Source of the DNA: an uncultured Planctomycetota bacterium
Lineage (GTDB): Bacteria > Planctomycetota > Phycisphaerae > UBA1845 > UTPLA1
DNA: 64,000 nt
NCBI GenBank assembly: GCA_900696465.1
Contig: CAADGE010000040.1
Location: forward strand, 45,494-109,493
Direction of reading: 5' to 3'
Shown: piece by piece, positions 10,283 to 20,100 of the stretch
Numbering within the stretch: the stretch's first letter is position 1
Layout of the letters: every line of letters begins with the position of its first letter
The notes under the pieces: generated by a model
What the model was told of the DNA's origin: nothing
Seen by the model: the letters and a program-made list of their open reading frames with translations, nothing else
The model's database searches: none
Program-made: the position numbers and the translations under genes

Positions 10283-10993
10283 ATGGCGATGGAATCAGCC
10301 TGCAAGTTACAGGTCGGCAAAGAGAAGTACGATGGCAAGGTTCGCATGGAAGGCGATCACATCGACTTCGCCGGCAATACGAAATTTCGATTTCGAATCA
10401 GCGAGATGCGGGATCCTCATCAGGAAGATCTCTGCATTCTCTTTAATTTTCACGGCCACGCGGTCAACATCGAGCTTTCCAGTCTGCGGGCCGCGCAGAA
10501 CTGGATCGACTACATCCTGCACCCGCAGACCCTTGCCGACAAGCTCGGCGTCAAGGAGGGTCAGACCATCCGTGTGATGAATCTGGACGACGAAGAACTG
10601 ATCAACTCCCTTCAGAGCAAGAATACCAAGCTCGTCTCCCGGGCGCGCTCGCGGTGCGATCTGGTCATGCTCGGTGTCGAGCGATCGGCCGAGCTGCGAC
10701 AGTTGGAGGATCTCGGCGAGTCGCTTCGACCGCGCGGGGCGATCTGGGTCGTGCTTCCCAAGACCGGTCGCATGGTGACCAAGGCCAACGTCGTGGCCGC
10801 CGTGCGTGAGGCCGGCCTCAGCCACGTCGAGATCGTCGACTACTCCGAGACGATGTCCGCTCACAAGATCATCCGGCCCAACGCACCGAAGAAGCGTCTT
10901 TCGACACCTGATGGCTCGAACGGCTCCAACGGCACCCATCACGCGAAGCCCGCGGCGCGCTCCGGCCGGCGCAGTCCGCTCAAGATCAAGTAG
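10283..10993 (+). CDS. DUF3052 domain protein with extra N-terminal domain
   Basis: 236 residues from the ATG at 10283. The C-terminal half resembles DUF3052: LADKLGVKEGQTIRVMN, then a strand pair around RCDLVMLGVERSAELR, then LRPRGAIWVVLPKTG and VREAGLSHVEIVDYSET. The N-terminal 80 residues (CKLQVGKEKYDGKVRMEGDH onward) form a small beta-rich unit of unknown role, and the C-terminal 30 are low-complexity Ser/Gly/Lys/Arg. Function unknown; a Rossmann-like binding fold is suggested by the DUF3052 part. It has its own promoter and leader. Confidence 0.75.
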   Translation: MAMESACKLQVGKEKYDGKVRMEGDHIDFAGNTKFRFRISEMRDPHQEDLCILFNFHGHAVNIELSSLRAAQNWIDYILHPQTLADKLGVKEGQTIRVMNLDDEELINSLQSKNTKLVSRARSRCDLVMLGVERSAELRQLEDLGESLRPRGAIWVVLPKTGRMVTKANVVAAVREAGLSHVEIVDYSETMSAHKIIRPNAPKKRLSTPDGSNGSNGTHHAKPAARSGRRSPLKIK

Positions 10994-11076
10994 CGCCCCG
11001 CTGTTTTCCGGCGGATGTTCTGCGGCGTGGAGTAGCGTGCCGCAGTCGCGTCGGCACTTGCGATCTGCGGTAAACC

Positions 11077-11685
11077 ATGCTCCCTTCTTCTAGCGTCGTC
11101 ATCTTCGATATGGACGGCACCCTGACTGTGCCGCAGCTCGATTTCGATCAGATTCGGCGTGAAATCGGCATCGACAGGGCCAGTCAGCCGCTGCTCGAGG
11201 CCGTCGAAACGATGTCGCCACCCGAGCGCACGCGTGCGGAGGCCGTGCTGCTTCGGCACGAGGCGGTGGCGGCGGCAACCAGCGTGCTGCAGCCCGGCAC
11301 GCGGGAGGTGCTCGGTGCGATCCGCGCCGCGGGCTGGCACATCGCCCTGATGACCCGCAATTCGCGGGAATCCGTCCGCGTCTTCGTGGAGCGTCATGGC
11401 CTGTCCTTTGATCTGGTGCGCACGCGCGAGGACGGCGCGGTCAAGCCCTCGCCGCAGCCGGTGCATGACATCTGTGTGACACTCGGCGGACGCGCTGAGG
11501 CCTCCTGGGTCATCGGCGATTTTCACTACGACATCCTCTGCGGCGCTGCCGCCGGCGCGCGGACGGTGCTGCTGCTCGAGCCGGATTCGCTCCGACCGAG
11601 CTGGGCCGACGAAGCCGATTTCGTGATTGACCGATTGATCGACCTGCTGCCGATTCTCGGGCTCGCTGTCCGCGAGCCCGTCTGA
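11077..11685 (+). CDS. HAD-family phosphatase (phosphoglycolate phosphatase-like)
   Basis: 202 residues with all HAD motifs in order: motif I FDMDGTL with nucleophile Asp11, motif II LMTRNSRESV, motif III Lys in GAVKPSPQP, and motif IV VIGDFHYDILCGAAAGA. The cap insertion is small and helical, as in the Gph/PhnX-like subfamily. Substrate cannot be told from sequence. It stands alone between the DUF3052 gene and the LolA-like lipoprotein gene on the same strand. Confidence 0.85.
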   Translation: MLPSSSVVIFDMDGTLTVPQLDFDQIRREIGIDRASQPLLEAVETMSPPERTRAEAVLLRHEAVAAATSVLQPGTREVLGAIRAAGWHIALMTRNSRESVRVFVERHGLSFDLVRTREDGAVKPSPQPVHDICVTLGGRAEASWVIGDFHYDILCGAAAGARTVLLLEPDSLRPSWADEADFVIDRLIDLLPILGLAVREPV

Positions 11686-11743
11686 TGACTGCGGATCGCC
11701 GTTGGCTGGCCGATCGGGACGCCGTGATCTAGAATCCTCGCAC

Positions 11744-12619
11744 ATGAGGACTTCGCTGATGACTTGTCTGTGGCGATCGTGGCTTGCGGTGCTGTTCCTG
11801 GCGATCGCCTCGGCCTGCAAGGCGCAGGATGCGCCGCTGATCAACACGAAGGCCAGTGATGCGCCGACGGAAACGCGCGCCACGGTCGATGCGCCCGACG
11901 GGCCGCTTTCATCGGGCGATGAGAAGATTGACACGCTGCTCGATCGCCTCGAAGCCCGCGGCAAGTCCGTCCCGGGTCTCAAGTCGAAGCTCACCTACAC
12001 ACATGTCATCGTGGACCCGGTCGAGTCGCGCAAGGTGAAGGAAGGCGAGTTGCTTTTTGCCCGGGCCGAGCCGAATTACCGGTTTTATGTGCACTTTGAT
12101 CGTCACATCGCCGACGGCGTGGTGAGCCGCAGCGGAGAGTACTTCGCCTTTGACGGCCGCTGGCTGATCGAGCGCAACGACCGCGCGAAGAACGTCATCA
12201 AGCGCGAGCTGGCGCGCGAGGGGCAGTACCGCGACCCGTTCAAGCTGGGGGAAGGGCCGTTTCCGCTTCCGTTCGGACAGCGCCGGGGCGACATGCTGAA
12301 GAACTTTCGCGTCTCACTGGAGCCCTTTGCGATTGGTGACCCGCTCCAGACCGATCACCTGCGCTGCGTGCCACGGCCGGGGACCGATCTTGCCAAACGC
12401 TACAGCCGGGTGGATATCTACATTGATCGTCGGATCGACCTGCCGGTACGGATCGTGACAGAGAACCTGAAGGACGGGAACCGCATCGAGGTGGACTTCA
12501 AGGACATCAGCACGGGTGAGGCCCCGGCCGCTTCACGGTTCGCGATTGAGGAACCGAAGGATTATGACATCCGCATTGAGCGATTGGATGATTCGCCAGA
12601 AGACGGAGCGGCCCCATGA
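11744..12619 (+). CDS. LolA-like (DUF1571-type) lipoprotein
   Basis: 291 residues from the ATG at 11744. The N-terminus is a lipoprotein signal: a hydrophobic run LAVLFLAIASAC with a lipobox ending at Cys. The mature part reads as a half-barrel of LolA/DUF1571 type: a helix (KIDTLLDRLEARGKSVPGLK), then paired strands such as EYFAFDGRWLIERN and YSRVDIYIDRRIDLPVRIVT. Such proteins are thought to bind lipid or lipoprotein in the periplasm, but the role of this group is unproven. The stop codon overlaps the next start as ATGA, so the two are probably translated together. Confidence 0.65.
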   Translation: MRTSLMTCLWRSWLAVLFLAIASACKAQDAPLINTKASDAPTETRATVDAPDGPLSSGDEKIDTLLDRLEARGKSVPGLKSKLTYTHVIVDPVESRKVKEGELLFARAEPNYRFYVHFDRHIADGVVSRSGEYFAFDGRWLIERNDRAKNVIKRELAREGQYRDPFKLGEGPFPLPFGQRRGDMLKNFRVSLEPFAIGDPLQTDHLRCVPRPGTDLAKRYSRVDIYIDRRIDLPVRIVTENLKDGNRIEVDFKDISTGEAPAASRFAIEEPKDYDIRIERLDDSPEDGAAP

Positions 12620-13140
12620 ATCATCCGAATCGGCGTAGCGGCCTGCGACGCGCGCGGGGGAGGATCGCGATGCTGGGCACGTTGGTTTTTTCTTACGGCT
12701 GCTTTGATGTACCGCATGGATCGCAGGAGCGAAACAACCTTTCCGCCATGGTGACGGCGTCCGTTCGAATCGTCGATCGCACGAGCTATACCGTCTATAT
12801 TGCCCGGGAGGATCCCACCGGCGCCGACAAGTCGGTGCAACTCGGGCTGATGAATGTAACGCAGGACGAGCTGGCCGACGATCACGGCATGCTGTTCGTC
12901 TTTCGCGATGATCGACTGCGAAACTTCTGGATGCGCAACACGATCATTCCGCTCGATATCGCCTACATCCGCTCCGACGGCATCATTGTCCAGACGTACA
13001 CGATGCAGCCGTTGAACGAGAGCGGCTATCCGTCGATCGAGCCGGCGCGCTTCGCCCTGGAGGTCAAGGGCGGACAGTTCGCCCGCTGGCACGTCCAGCC
13101 CGGCGACCGCGTGGAGATTCCGCCGGATTTGTTCGATTGA
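12616..13140 (+). CDS. DUF192 family exported protein
   Basis: 174 residues. The C-terminal 120 match DUF192: GLMNVTQDELADDHGMLFVF, then FWMRNTIIPLDIAYIRSDG, then ALEVKGGQFARWHVQPGDRV. DUF192 proteins are small secreted beta-barrel proteins of unknown function. The first 30 residues contain a basic segment and a short hydrophobic stretch ending in a Cys, a possible lipoprotein signal. ATGA overlap with the LolA-like gene. Confidence 0.8.
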   Translation: MNHPNRRSGLRRARGRIAMLGTLVFSYGCFDVPHGSQERNNLSAMVTASVRIVDRTSYTVYIAREDPTGADKSVQLGLMNVTQDELADDHGMLFVFRDDRLRNFWMRNTIIPLDIAYIRSDGIIVQTYTMQPLNESGYPSIEPARFALEVKGGQFARWHVQPGDRVEIPPDLFD

Positions 13141-13152
13141 CGCGCTGACCGT

Positions 13153-14775
13153 TTACGACACTTCGCGCTGTACATGCTCCGCCAGCATCCGGAGCCGGTC
13201 CATCGGTTGCAGGGCAAAAAACCACTCACGCGAGCCGGCGATCTCATTGTGCGCGAGCTGCGCTTCCACGTGCACAACGTGAGCACGTAGCTGATTGTCG
13301 AATGCCGGAGACGATTCGAGGAGGGCCTGATTCACACGGCGAATCTGTTCGTAGGCATTTCGTCTCGCGGTTCGGTCACGCGGCGAGCTCCTGCGCAGCA
13401 TCTCCGATGCCTGGATCGCGGCGGCTCTCGCTTCGATCAGCGCGGCCATGCGACCGCTTGGCGATCCATGGAGATAACGCTGAGGGTTGAATCGGACATC
13501 GCGGAGCCGGTATCGGGCCCGTCGGGCATCGGAGCGTGACACGTCGTGCAGCGTGAGCGGCAGTCGGAGCGTCGCGCTGACACAGGCAAAGGCCGGCGGC
13601 TCGATGCCGAAATAACTCTGAATCATTGCGTCGGTAATCTGGTCGTACTTCGCGCCGCCGATGCCATGAATGAACAGGTCCGAAGTGAGCAGTCGCGCGA
13701 AGAGCGTCAGGGCCAGGGCGCGCGGGCGGATGCCGAAGGCGCCGTCGCTCGGTTGCAGAAGTGATTCCGGTACTTCGCGCAGCTTTGCGATCGGCAACTC
13801 GGCGATCGGTTGCCATTGCTCGTCGGTCCGATGCGTGGTTGAGTCTGTCAGATCGCGATCGCTCGCGGCGTAAAGCAGTACCTTTCCGCCGGAGGGTTTC
13901 GAGACGAAGAGCCGCCGTCGGGGTTTGCCGGCGGACACGATCCAGAACGGCAACTCAATTGCGTCGGTGTCGGTGTGGAGATCAGGGATCGGATGCTGCC
14001 GGCCGCGAAGGCCGCGGCGACGTCGGTAAGCCGCGAGGGCATCGTTGTAGGCGACGGCGAATCGCTCGGCGGTCAGCAGAAGGTGGGCCGTAAAGGCCGC
14101 GGCGGCGGGGGAGATTTCACTTCGGCCTGAGAAAATGCCCGCAACCGAGAGATACTCCGGCGATTGCATGCCGAGTTCGGTTTCGACGGCGCGGATGCCC
14201 GCGATCCATCGTGATACGTAGTCCGCTGCACGTCCATCGGTGGCCGGTTCTGCATGGATGAACGCATCGGCAAAGGGCGCGAGCGCGGTCGGTGAATTCT
14301 GCGGGATCGCGTCGAAGAACGCGCGCCAGGTATCCGCCGGCACTGCCGGGTATCTCTCGAATGCCAATCCGACGGCACTTCCAGGCGCTGGCGCCCATGC
14401 CTTCCGCAGGCGGCCCTGATCATCGGCGGGCCAGGCGAGCACCAGTTGGTGCGGTACGTCGCTGTCGACCAGCAGATAACGAGCGACGCCATCGACAAGA
14501 TCGGCGACCCGTCGAACGGCCGGATGCTTGGCCCAGACGCCGGGGTGAATGAACTCCGGCTGGTGACCGGCCAGGATGACCGGTCGATCGCCGCGTGCGA
14601 CCTGCCGCCAATGGCGCAGCGGGCGCTCGAGCAGCATCGCATCGGTCGCTGCGAGCATGTCCTGATTGCGCCGGGCGAGTGAGGCCGGGGCTGCGCCGCG
14701 GGGCCAGACTACGACGCCGCCGTCCGTCACGGGTGCGGCAAGGGCGTCGATGGTGGATGCGTCCGTCGTGGGCAT
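13153..14775 (-). CDS. Conserved protein distantly similar to BshC
   Basis: 540 residues with no clear family signature. The N-terminal GHQPEFIHPGVWAKHPA resembles the early glycine-containing loop of BshC, the cysteine-adding enzyme of bacillithiol synthesis, and the stretch IHGIGGAKYDQITDAMIQSY with the following SATLRLPL resembles the BshC region around VGGPGEIAYF. The length (BshC is about 540) also agrees. The homology is distant and inferred by eye; enzymatic activity is not supported. It converges with the DUF192 gene. Confidence 0.5.
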   Translation of the reverse strand: MPTTDASTIDALAAPVTDGGVVVWPRGAAPASLARRNQDMLAATDAMLLERPLRHWRQVARGDRPVILAGHQPEFIHPGVWAKHPAVRRVADLVDGVARYLLVDSDVPHQLVLAWPADDQGRLRKAWAPAPGSAVGLAFERYPAVPADTWRAFFDAIPQNSPTALAPFADAFIHAEPATDGRAADYVSRWIAGIRAVETELGMQSPEYLSVAGIFSGRSEISPAAAAFTAHLLLTAERFAVAYNDALAAYRRRRGLRGRQHPIPDLHTDTDAIELPFWIVSAGKPRRRLFVSKPSGGKVLLYAASDRDLTDSTTHRTDEQWQPIAELPIAKLREVPESLLQPSDGAFGIRPRALALTLFARLLTSDLFIHGIGGAKYDQITDAMIQSYFGIEPPAFACVSATLRLPLTLHDVSRSDARRARYRLRDVRFNPQRYLHGSPSGRMAALIEARAAAIQASEMLRRSSPRDRTARRNAYEQIRRVNQALLESSPAFDNQLRAHVVHVEAQLAHNEIAGSREWFFALQPMDRLRMLAEHVQREVS

Positions 14776-14828
14776 GGTGATTCGGAGGAGATGTTAGGCG
14801 CGGACGGCGTTTGTGTGCAGTGGACGGT

Positions 14829-15569
14829 TTACCGGTTGCCGCAGCGAGAGCGAGGCGTGTCGCAGGGCGCGTCCTCGGTGGCCGCCAGCTCGGCGTGAAA
14901 GACTTCGAGATAATGATTCAGTCGGGCATCGGGATCATCGAGCATGCCGCCGAAGTGGCGGGTGGGGTCGAGGTAGATCAGCGGTACGGCCAGCTCACAG
15001 ATACGCAGACCACTACGCACCGCCTGTACCCAGAACTGCATCGGGAAGGCATAGCCCGGCACGGTGAGCGGAAGCTCGGCCACGCCTGATACGCGATAGG
15101 CCTTAAAACCACAGAAGGCGTCGGTGAGCGAGAGTCCGAGCGTCTTATTGAGCAGGCGGGTGATTTGCATGTTGATCCGGCGACGGTCTTCGGGGGCCTG
15201 CGTGCTGCCGGACATTTCGGTCAGATAGCGCGATCCGGAGATGATGTCCACGTCGTCCTGCCGGGCACGCTCGATGAACATCGGTATCTGCCGCGGCTCG
15301 TGCTGATCGTCGCAGTCGAGGGTGATGATCCAGTCGTAACCACGGCAGGCCGCGAAGGCAAAGGCGTCGATCAGACTTTGCCCATAGCCGCGGTTCTCGG
15401 GATGGCAGATAAGGTGAATGCCGTCGATGTCGCGCAGGATTTGCGGGGTCCGGTCAGTCGAGCCGTCGTCCACAACCAGCACATCCTGTCCTTGGCCAAG
15501 GACCTCGGCCACCACCCGGGCGACGTATCGCTCCTCGTTGAAGACGGGGATGGCAACCAGCACGCGCAT
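14829..15569 (-). CDS. Family 2 glycosyltransferase (polyprenyl-phosphate sugar transferase-like)
   Basis: 246 residues from the ATG at 15567-15569, which starts MRVLVAIPVFNEERYVARVV. The GT-A fold is shown by VVDDGSTDRTP and by ITLDCDDQHEPRQIP, the DXD-type metal site, followed by GSRYL and FCGFKAYR, typical of dolichol/undecaprenyl-phosphate mannosyl- or glucosyltransferases. There are no membrane helices at the C-terminus, so it resembles soluble Dpm1-like enzymes. It lies 53 bp upstream of the BshC-like gene on the same strand. Confidence 0.85.
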   Translation of the reverse strand: MRVLVAIPVFNEERYVARVVAEVLGQGQDVLVVDDGSTDRTPQILRDIDGIHLICHPENRGYGQSLIDAFAFAACRGYDWIITLDCDDQHEPRQIPMFIERARQDDVDIISGSRYLTEMSGSTQAPEDRRRINMQITRLLNKTLGLSLTDAFCGFKAYRVSGVAELPLTVPGYAFPMQFWVQAVRSGLRICELAVPLIYLDPTRHFGGMLDDPDARLNHYLEVFHAELAATEDAPCDTPRSRCGNR

Positions 15570-15751
15570 CAGGCAATTCCGATTGAATTCAGGGATACCG
15601 CGCCGTGCTCCAGCGGCGCCGAAAGTCTCCTGAATGATAACCCAAACGAGGCGCAAGTCAAACCGGATGTCTCGCAACCTTTGCGTGCGCACTCAGTTAC
15701 GACGCACTCCGGCGCGTAGGTTGCCGATATAGAGCGAGGCAGATGGTTCGC

Positions 15752-15769
15752 GCAGGGTGGCCACCCTGC
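15752..15769. repeat. Perfect 18-bp palindrome
   Basis: GCAGGGTGG (15752-15760) is followed immediately by its exact reverse complement CCACCCTGC (15761-15769). It sits in the divergent space between the GT2 gene and the TPR lipoprotein gene. It could be an operator or a copy of a GGTGG/CCACC intergenic palindrome also seen at about 17138 and 47796. Confidence 0.5.
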
Positions 15770-15806
15770 CGCGCGGACTGTCTGCGAGCGAGAGGATGTA
15801 CCCGGT

Positions 15807-16664
15807 TTGAAGCGACGGGCAGGCCATTGTGTGTACGTTTGCGTGTGCGTCGCGGTCGCATGTGCGCTGTGCGGCTGTCAGCAGCGCAGCGGACCGATTC
15901 GGGAGATTCAGCTATCGCTCGCCCGCCGGGAAAACAGCCGCGGCGAGCAGCTCATGGCCCGACGGCAGTACAGCGATGCGGCGAAGGCATTTGACCGTGC
16001 CCTTTCGCACGATCCCGATTCCTCCGCGGCTCACGCCGGGCTCGGGCGGGTGCGCGAGCTGGAGGGCGATCTGCACGCGGCGGTGGCGCACTACCAGTCG
16101 GCCCTGAAAAAGGCGACGGATCGGAGTGACTACGCAGTGGCACTTGGCGACGTCCTGCGCAAATCGGCCATGACCTCGATGCAGCGCGCCGCGATGTTCG
16201 AAGCCGCCATGCGAGCGTATCGGCACGCGCTGTCAGTCGATCCGACCTGCAGCGCCGCCGCCGTCGGCATGGGCATCTGCCAGCGCTTCTCCGGGCAGCA
16301 CGACGAAGCCGCAGAATCCTTCAAGCTGGCCCGCAAGCTGGATCCGAACTGTACCGAGGCCTATTTGCAACTCGGCTCGCTGCTGGAATCGCAGTCCGAC
16401 TTTGATCGGGCGCTGGTGGAGTACCGTCGGGCCTTGCGACTGGAGCCGGAAAACCCCCGACTGCACAACGCCGTCGCGGCGCTGAGCGTACGGATGATCG
16501 GCGAGGGCGGCGTCCACGCGACCCTGGCCCGGCAGCGCGCCTTGGCGCATTACCGCAAGTCGCTGGAGATCAAGCCCGATCAGCCGTATGTGCAGGCCCG
16601 ACTGGCGAAGCTCGATCCTTCCTATCGCACGACGCTCAGTGCCGCTTCGCCGGAAGTACCATAG
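15807..16664 (+). CDS. TPR-repeat lipoprotein
   Basis: 285 residues. A Cys-rich hydrophobic N-terminus (VCVCVAVACALCGC) gives a lipobox with the lipidated Cys near residue 24. The mature protein is a series of tetratricopeptide repeats (for example QYSDAAKAFDRALSHDPDSS, QHDEAAESFKLARKLDPNCT, DFDRALVEYRRALRLEPENP), at least five, suggesting a protein-binding scaffold on an envelope membrane. The start is a TTG at 15807 preceded by AGAGGA at good distance. Confidence 0.75.
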   Translation: MKRRAGHCVYVCVCVAVACALCGCQQRSGPIREIQLSLARRENSRGEQLMARRQYSDAAKAFDRALSHDPDSSAAHAGLGRVRELEGDLHAAVAHYQSALKKATDRSDYAVALGDVLRKSAMTSMQRAAMFEAAMRAYRHALSVDPTCSAAAVGMGICQRFSGQHDEAAESFKLARKLDPNCTEAYLQLGSLLESQSDFDRALVEYRRALRLEPENPRLHNAVAALSVRMIGEGGVHATLARQRALAHYRKSLEIKPDQPYVQARLAKLDPSYRTTLSAASPEVP

Positions 16665-16722
16665 AGTCCGTGGCCGAGGCATTGCGCGAGGGGTATGGTT
16701 CGCAGTAAGAGCGATCCGCTGA

Positions 16723-17097
16723 TCAGTCAGCGTGCGAAGACAGCGCGTCGGATGCATGCTTCGCGACGTGTTCATACAGCGTCGCCAGAAAGCCCATCAC
16801 CGGGAAGCCGCCGCGCGGAAATGGCAGCGGGCCGAGCAGTTTGAGCACCGGCGTGCGATCGTTTTCAGGAAAGCTTTCAAAAGCGGATAGGTCCTGCGCA
16901 GCGTGCCAGAAGCGGGCGGGGTCGGCGGGCAGATTGACCTCTCGCGATCGGCCGATCGTGCCGCGTTGGGTGGCATGGCTGCGGCTCTGGGCTGCTATGC
17001 CGGAAATAGCGCGTTGTGTGCGCTTCGAACCGCGCGCGTCGGAGCAGGGCGGTTTGGATTGATCGCGCGAATGCTTCTTCTTCATGCCGTGTTCCAT
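16723..17097 (-). CDS. Small conserved hypothetical protein
   Basis: 124 residues with no family recognised. The first 55 residues are basic and Ser/Arg/Gln-rich; the second half, FPENDRTPVLKLLGPLPFPR followed by GGFPVMGFLATLYEHV, reads like a folded, conserved segment. The actual start could be the Met four codons later. It lies on the same strand as the SNF2 gene, 79 bp after its stop, with a hairpin in the gap. Could be a spurious frame, but the codon use of the C-terminal part looks genuine. Confidence 0.45.
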   Translation of the reverse strand: MEHGMKKKHSRDQSKPPCSDARGSKRTQRAISGIAAQSRSHATQRGTIGRSREVNLPADPARFWHAAQDLSAFESFPENDRTPVLKLLGPLPFPRGGFPVMGFLATLYEHVAKHASDALSSHAD

Positions 17098-17100
17098 TTT

Positions 17101-17154
17101 GCACCGGCTATCCGCCGGTGCCCCGTCGCTGCACCAGGGTGGGTTTTGCCCACC
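17101..17154. repeat. Two adjacent intergenic palindromes
   Basis: GCACCGGC (17101-17108) pairs perfectly with GCCGGTGC (17114-17121) across a 5-base loop, and GGTGGG (17138-17143) pairs with CCCACC (17149-17154) around TTTTG. The second has the GGTGG/CCACC character of the elements at 15752 and 47796. No T-tract follows on either strand, so these are not ordinary terminators. Confidence 0.5.
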
Positions 17155-17176
17155 AACTCGCAGCTTAACGATTCAC

Positions 17177-20100
17177 TCATGACTCCGCGACGGCTTCCGC
17201 GGAGAGGGCCAGGTGCTCGCGCAGTTCCGCCGTCGAAAGATTCGTCAGCCATTCGTCGCCGCTGCCGACGATCCGATCCGCCAGGGCGCTCTTCTCGGCA
17301 AGCAGCTTGTCGATCCGTTCTTCCACCGTTCCGATGCACACGAACTTGTGGACCTGCACGCGGCGCGTCTGCCCGATGCGGTGCACGCGGTCAGCCGCCT
17401 GTTCCTCCACGGCCGGATTCCACCAGCGGTCGAAGTGGAAGACGTGGTTTGCCCGCGTGAGGTTCAGCCCGAAGCCGCCGGCCTTGAGCGAGAGCAGAAA
17501 GATACGCTGGCGGCCGGCATCATCCTGAAAGGCGTCGATCATCTGCTGGCGTTTCTTCATGGGCGTGCCGCCATGGAGGAAGGCGATTTCCTGCCGGAGG
17601 CGGTCCTGCATGAGCTGCTGCAGGAGCGTGCCCATCTCACGATACTGCGTGAACACCAGGGCGCAGTCGCCCTCGTCGAGCACCTCTTCGAGCATCTCGA
17701 TGAGTCGTTCGCATTTGCCGCTGCGATCGTCGAGCGGGCTGCTCTGTCGAAGGAAATGCGCCGGATGGTTGCAGATCTGCTTGAGCCGTGTGAGGGCCGC
17801 GAGGATCAGACCGCGGCGGCGGATGCCGGTGGCCCGATCGACTTCATCCAGCGTGTCGGCCACGGTTCGCTCGTAGAGCGCCGCCTGCTCGGGCGTCAGA
17901 TTGCAGTAGACGCGCATCTCCATCTTTTCAGGTAGGTCGCAGGCCACCGCGGGGTCGCCCTTGAGCCGGCGTAGGACGAACGGACGGATCAGACGTCGAA
18001 GCTGCTCGGCGCGCTGGCTGTCGCCCATCTTTTCGATCGGTACTGCAAAGCGGCTGCGAAACTGCGTGGCATTGCCGAGCAGACCGGGGTTGAGCATTTC
18101 CATAATGGACCACAATTCATGGAGATGATTTTCGACCGGCGTACCGGTCAGCGCGACGCGGTGCGGCGCGGAGAGCGATCGGAGGGCGATGGTCTGCTGG
18201 GCGGAGGGGTTCTTGACCTTCTGGGCCTCATCGAGTGCGATTCGATGCCAGTCGATCCGCGAGAAATCCTTGAGCTCGCGGCCGGCCAGGCCGTAGGTAG
18301 TCAGGACGACATCGCTCTCGTGTGCTGCATCGAGCAATGCCTGGCCAGAGAGGCGGAGCGGTCCGTGATGCACGAGGACGCGGAGGGACGGCGCGAAGCG
18401 CTCGATCTCTCGTTCCCAGTTGCCGACGACGGACATCGGGGCGAAGAGTAGTGTCGGCCCGACGCGCTTCCCATCGCGCCGTTCGTGGAGGAGGAGGGCG
18501 ATAAGCTGGATGGTCTTGCCCAGCCCCATGTCGTCGGCGAGGCAGGCGCCGATACCGACGCGGTCGAGGAAAGCCAGCCAATGCAGTCCGCGAAGCTGGT
18601 AAGGGCGCAGCGTACCGAGGAAGTTCTTCGGTGCGTCGAAGGACTCGATCTGCAGGTCCGGCGTCTCCCGGAGGAACTGTTCGAGCCAGTCGGTGCCGGT
18701 CATCCCGAGGATCGGCAGTCCGCTGTCGACGTCTTCGACGCCGCCAGCCAGCCGGACCGCCTGCATGAGCGACATGACGCCGGATGGGCGCTCGCGCATG
18801 AACTTCAAGGCACGCTCGGCTGCTTCGTGATCGAAGGTGATCCACTGGTCGCGGAAACGGACGAGCGGCGCCTTCGCGGCGGCGAGCTTTTCGAACTCGC
18901 CCTGTGAAAGTTGCGTCTCGCCGACGGCGACCTGCCATTGGAAATCCAGTAGTGTCGTCAGCCCGAACGAGCTGAGATTCGTTTCCGTCGAGGCCGTGGT
19001 GGATGCACGCCTGGGCTGCAAGAAGAGTCGCAGACCCAGCCGCTGCTCGGCGCGCGTGGACCACTCGGGCAGTTCGACATCGAAGCCCTCCGCCGCCAGA
19101 AGAGGGGCGCGCTCCCGCAGAAACAGGTGGGCCTCGGCGGCGCTGAGCTTCACATGGTTCGCACGGGCACGGGCCAGCGATCGGCCGACTTCCGGAAAGA
19201 CGGCCGCGGCGCGGGCAAGTTGCGATGCAAGCTGCTGGCGGCGGGTGTGCAGATGGGAGCCGAGGATGGTCGGTTCATGATCGCGCTCGGCCCAGACCTG
19301 AGCGATATCGAGGCATTCGCCGGTGTCGGGGCAGCGTAGCTCGAAGGCCAGCCGCCAGACGCCGTTGGATTCGTCGCCGCGGCTTTTGGGCTCCTGCAGC
19401 ATGAATCGCAGGCGGGGGGCGGGCCCTTCGTCTTCGTCGGGCTGGCCGATCCACGCCCGGACCTGTGCCGCACCACTGTCGCTCTCCTCCGTTGCTGTCG
19501 GCACACGGGGATTGTTGCCGACAAGCGACGCCATCCAGTGCAGTTCCCATGAGCCCTGCTCGCGGGCCTTGCGGGGCAGTTGTTCGTAGAATTCGTCGCC
19601 GGCCAGGATGCGGCGCACCACCGCGTCTGTTGTTTTCGCAAGGAAGCTCTCCACCAGCGAGGTCGCGTCGGTCGGCGTGTCGCCATTGCTGGCGACGGCC
19701 CTGCAGACCGGCGGCATCATCGCCACGTAGCGTTCCAACCAGAGCAGCTCGGCTCGATCGCGCACCAGCAGCCGCCAGCGGGAATGGTACCGACCGTCGA
19801 CCGGCTCGCAGACGTCAGGGCAGAGTTTCTGCCGCGCCAGTTGCGACAGCACGAAGCGGGCCAGTGGTCGCCAGTAACGCAGCGCGTCACCTATTTCGAC
19901 ATCGCGAGATGACTTGAGACCGACCAGAAGATCGACGGCGTCTGCCGCGCCGAAGGAAAGGGTCTGCACACGGTTGCATTGGAGCGAATCCTCGTTGGTC
20001 GAAGGCATCCAGAGCGACAGGGACGACGCGCCCGCAGCCGATGCAAGCAGAGTATCGGTCGAGAGACTGCCCAGTGCGGCGTGCAGCGCTTCGGGCAACA

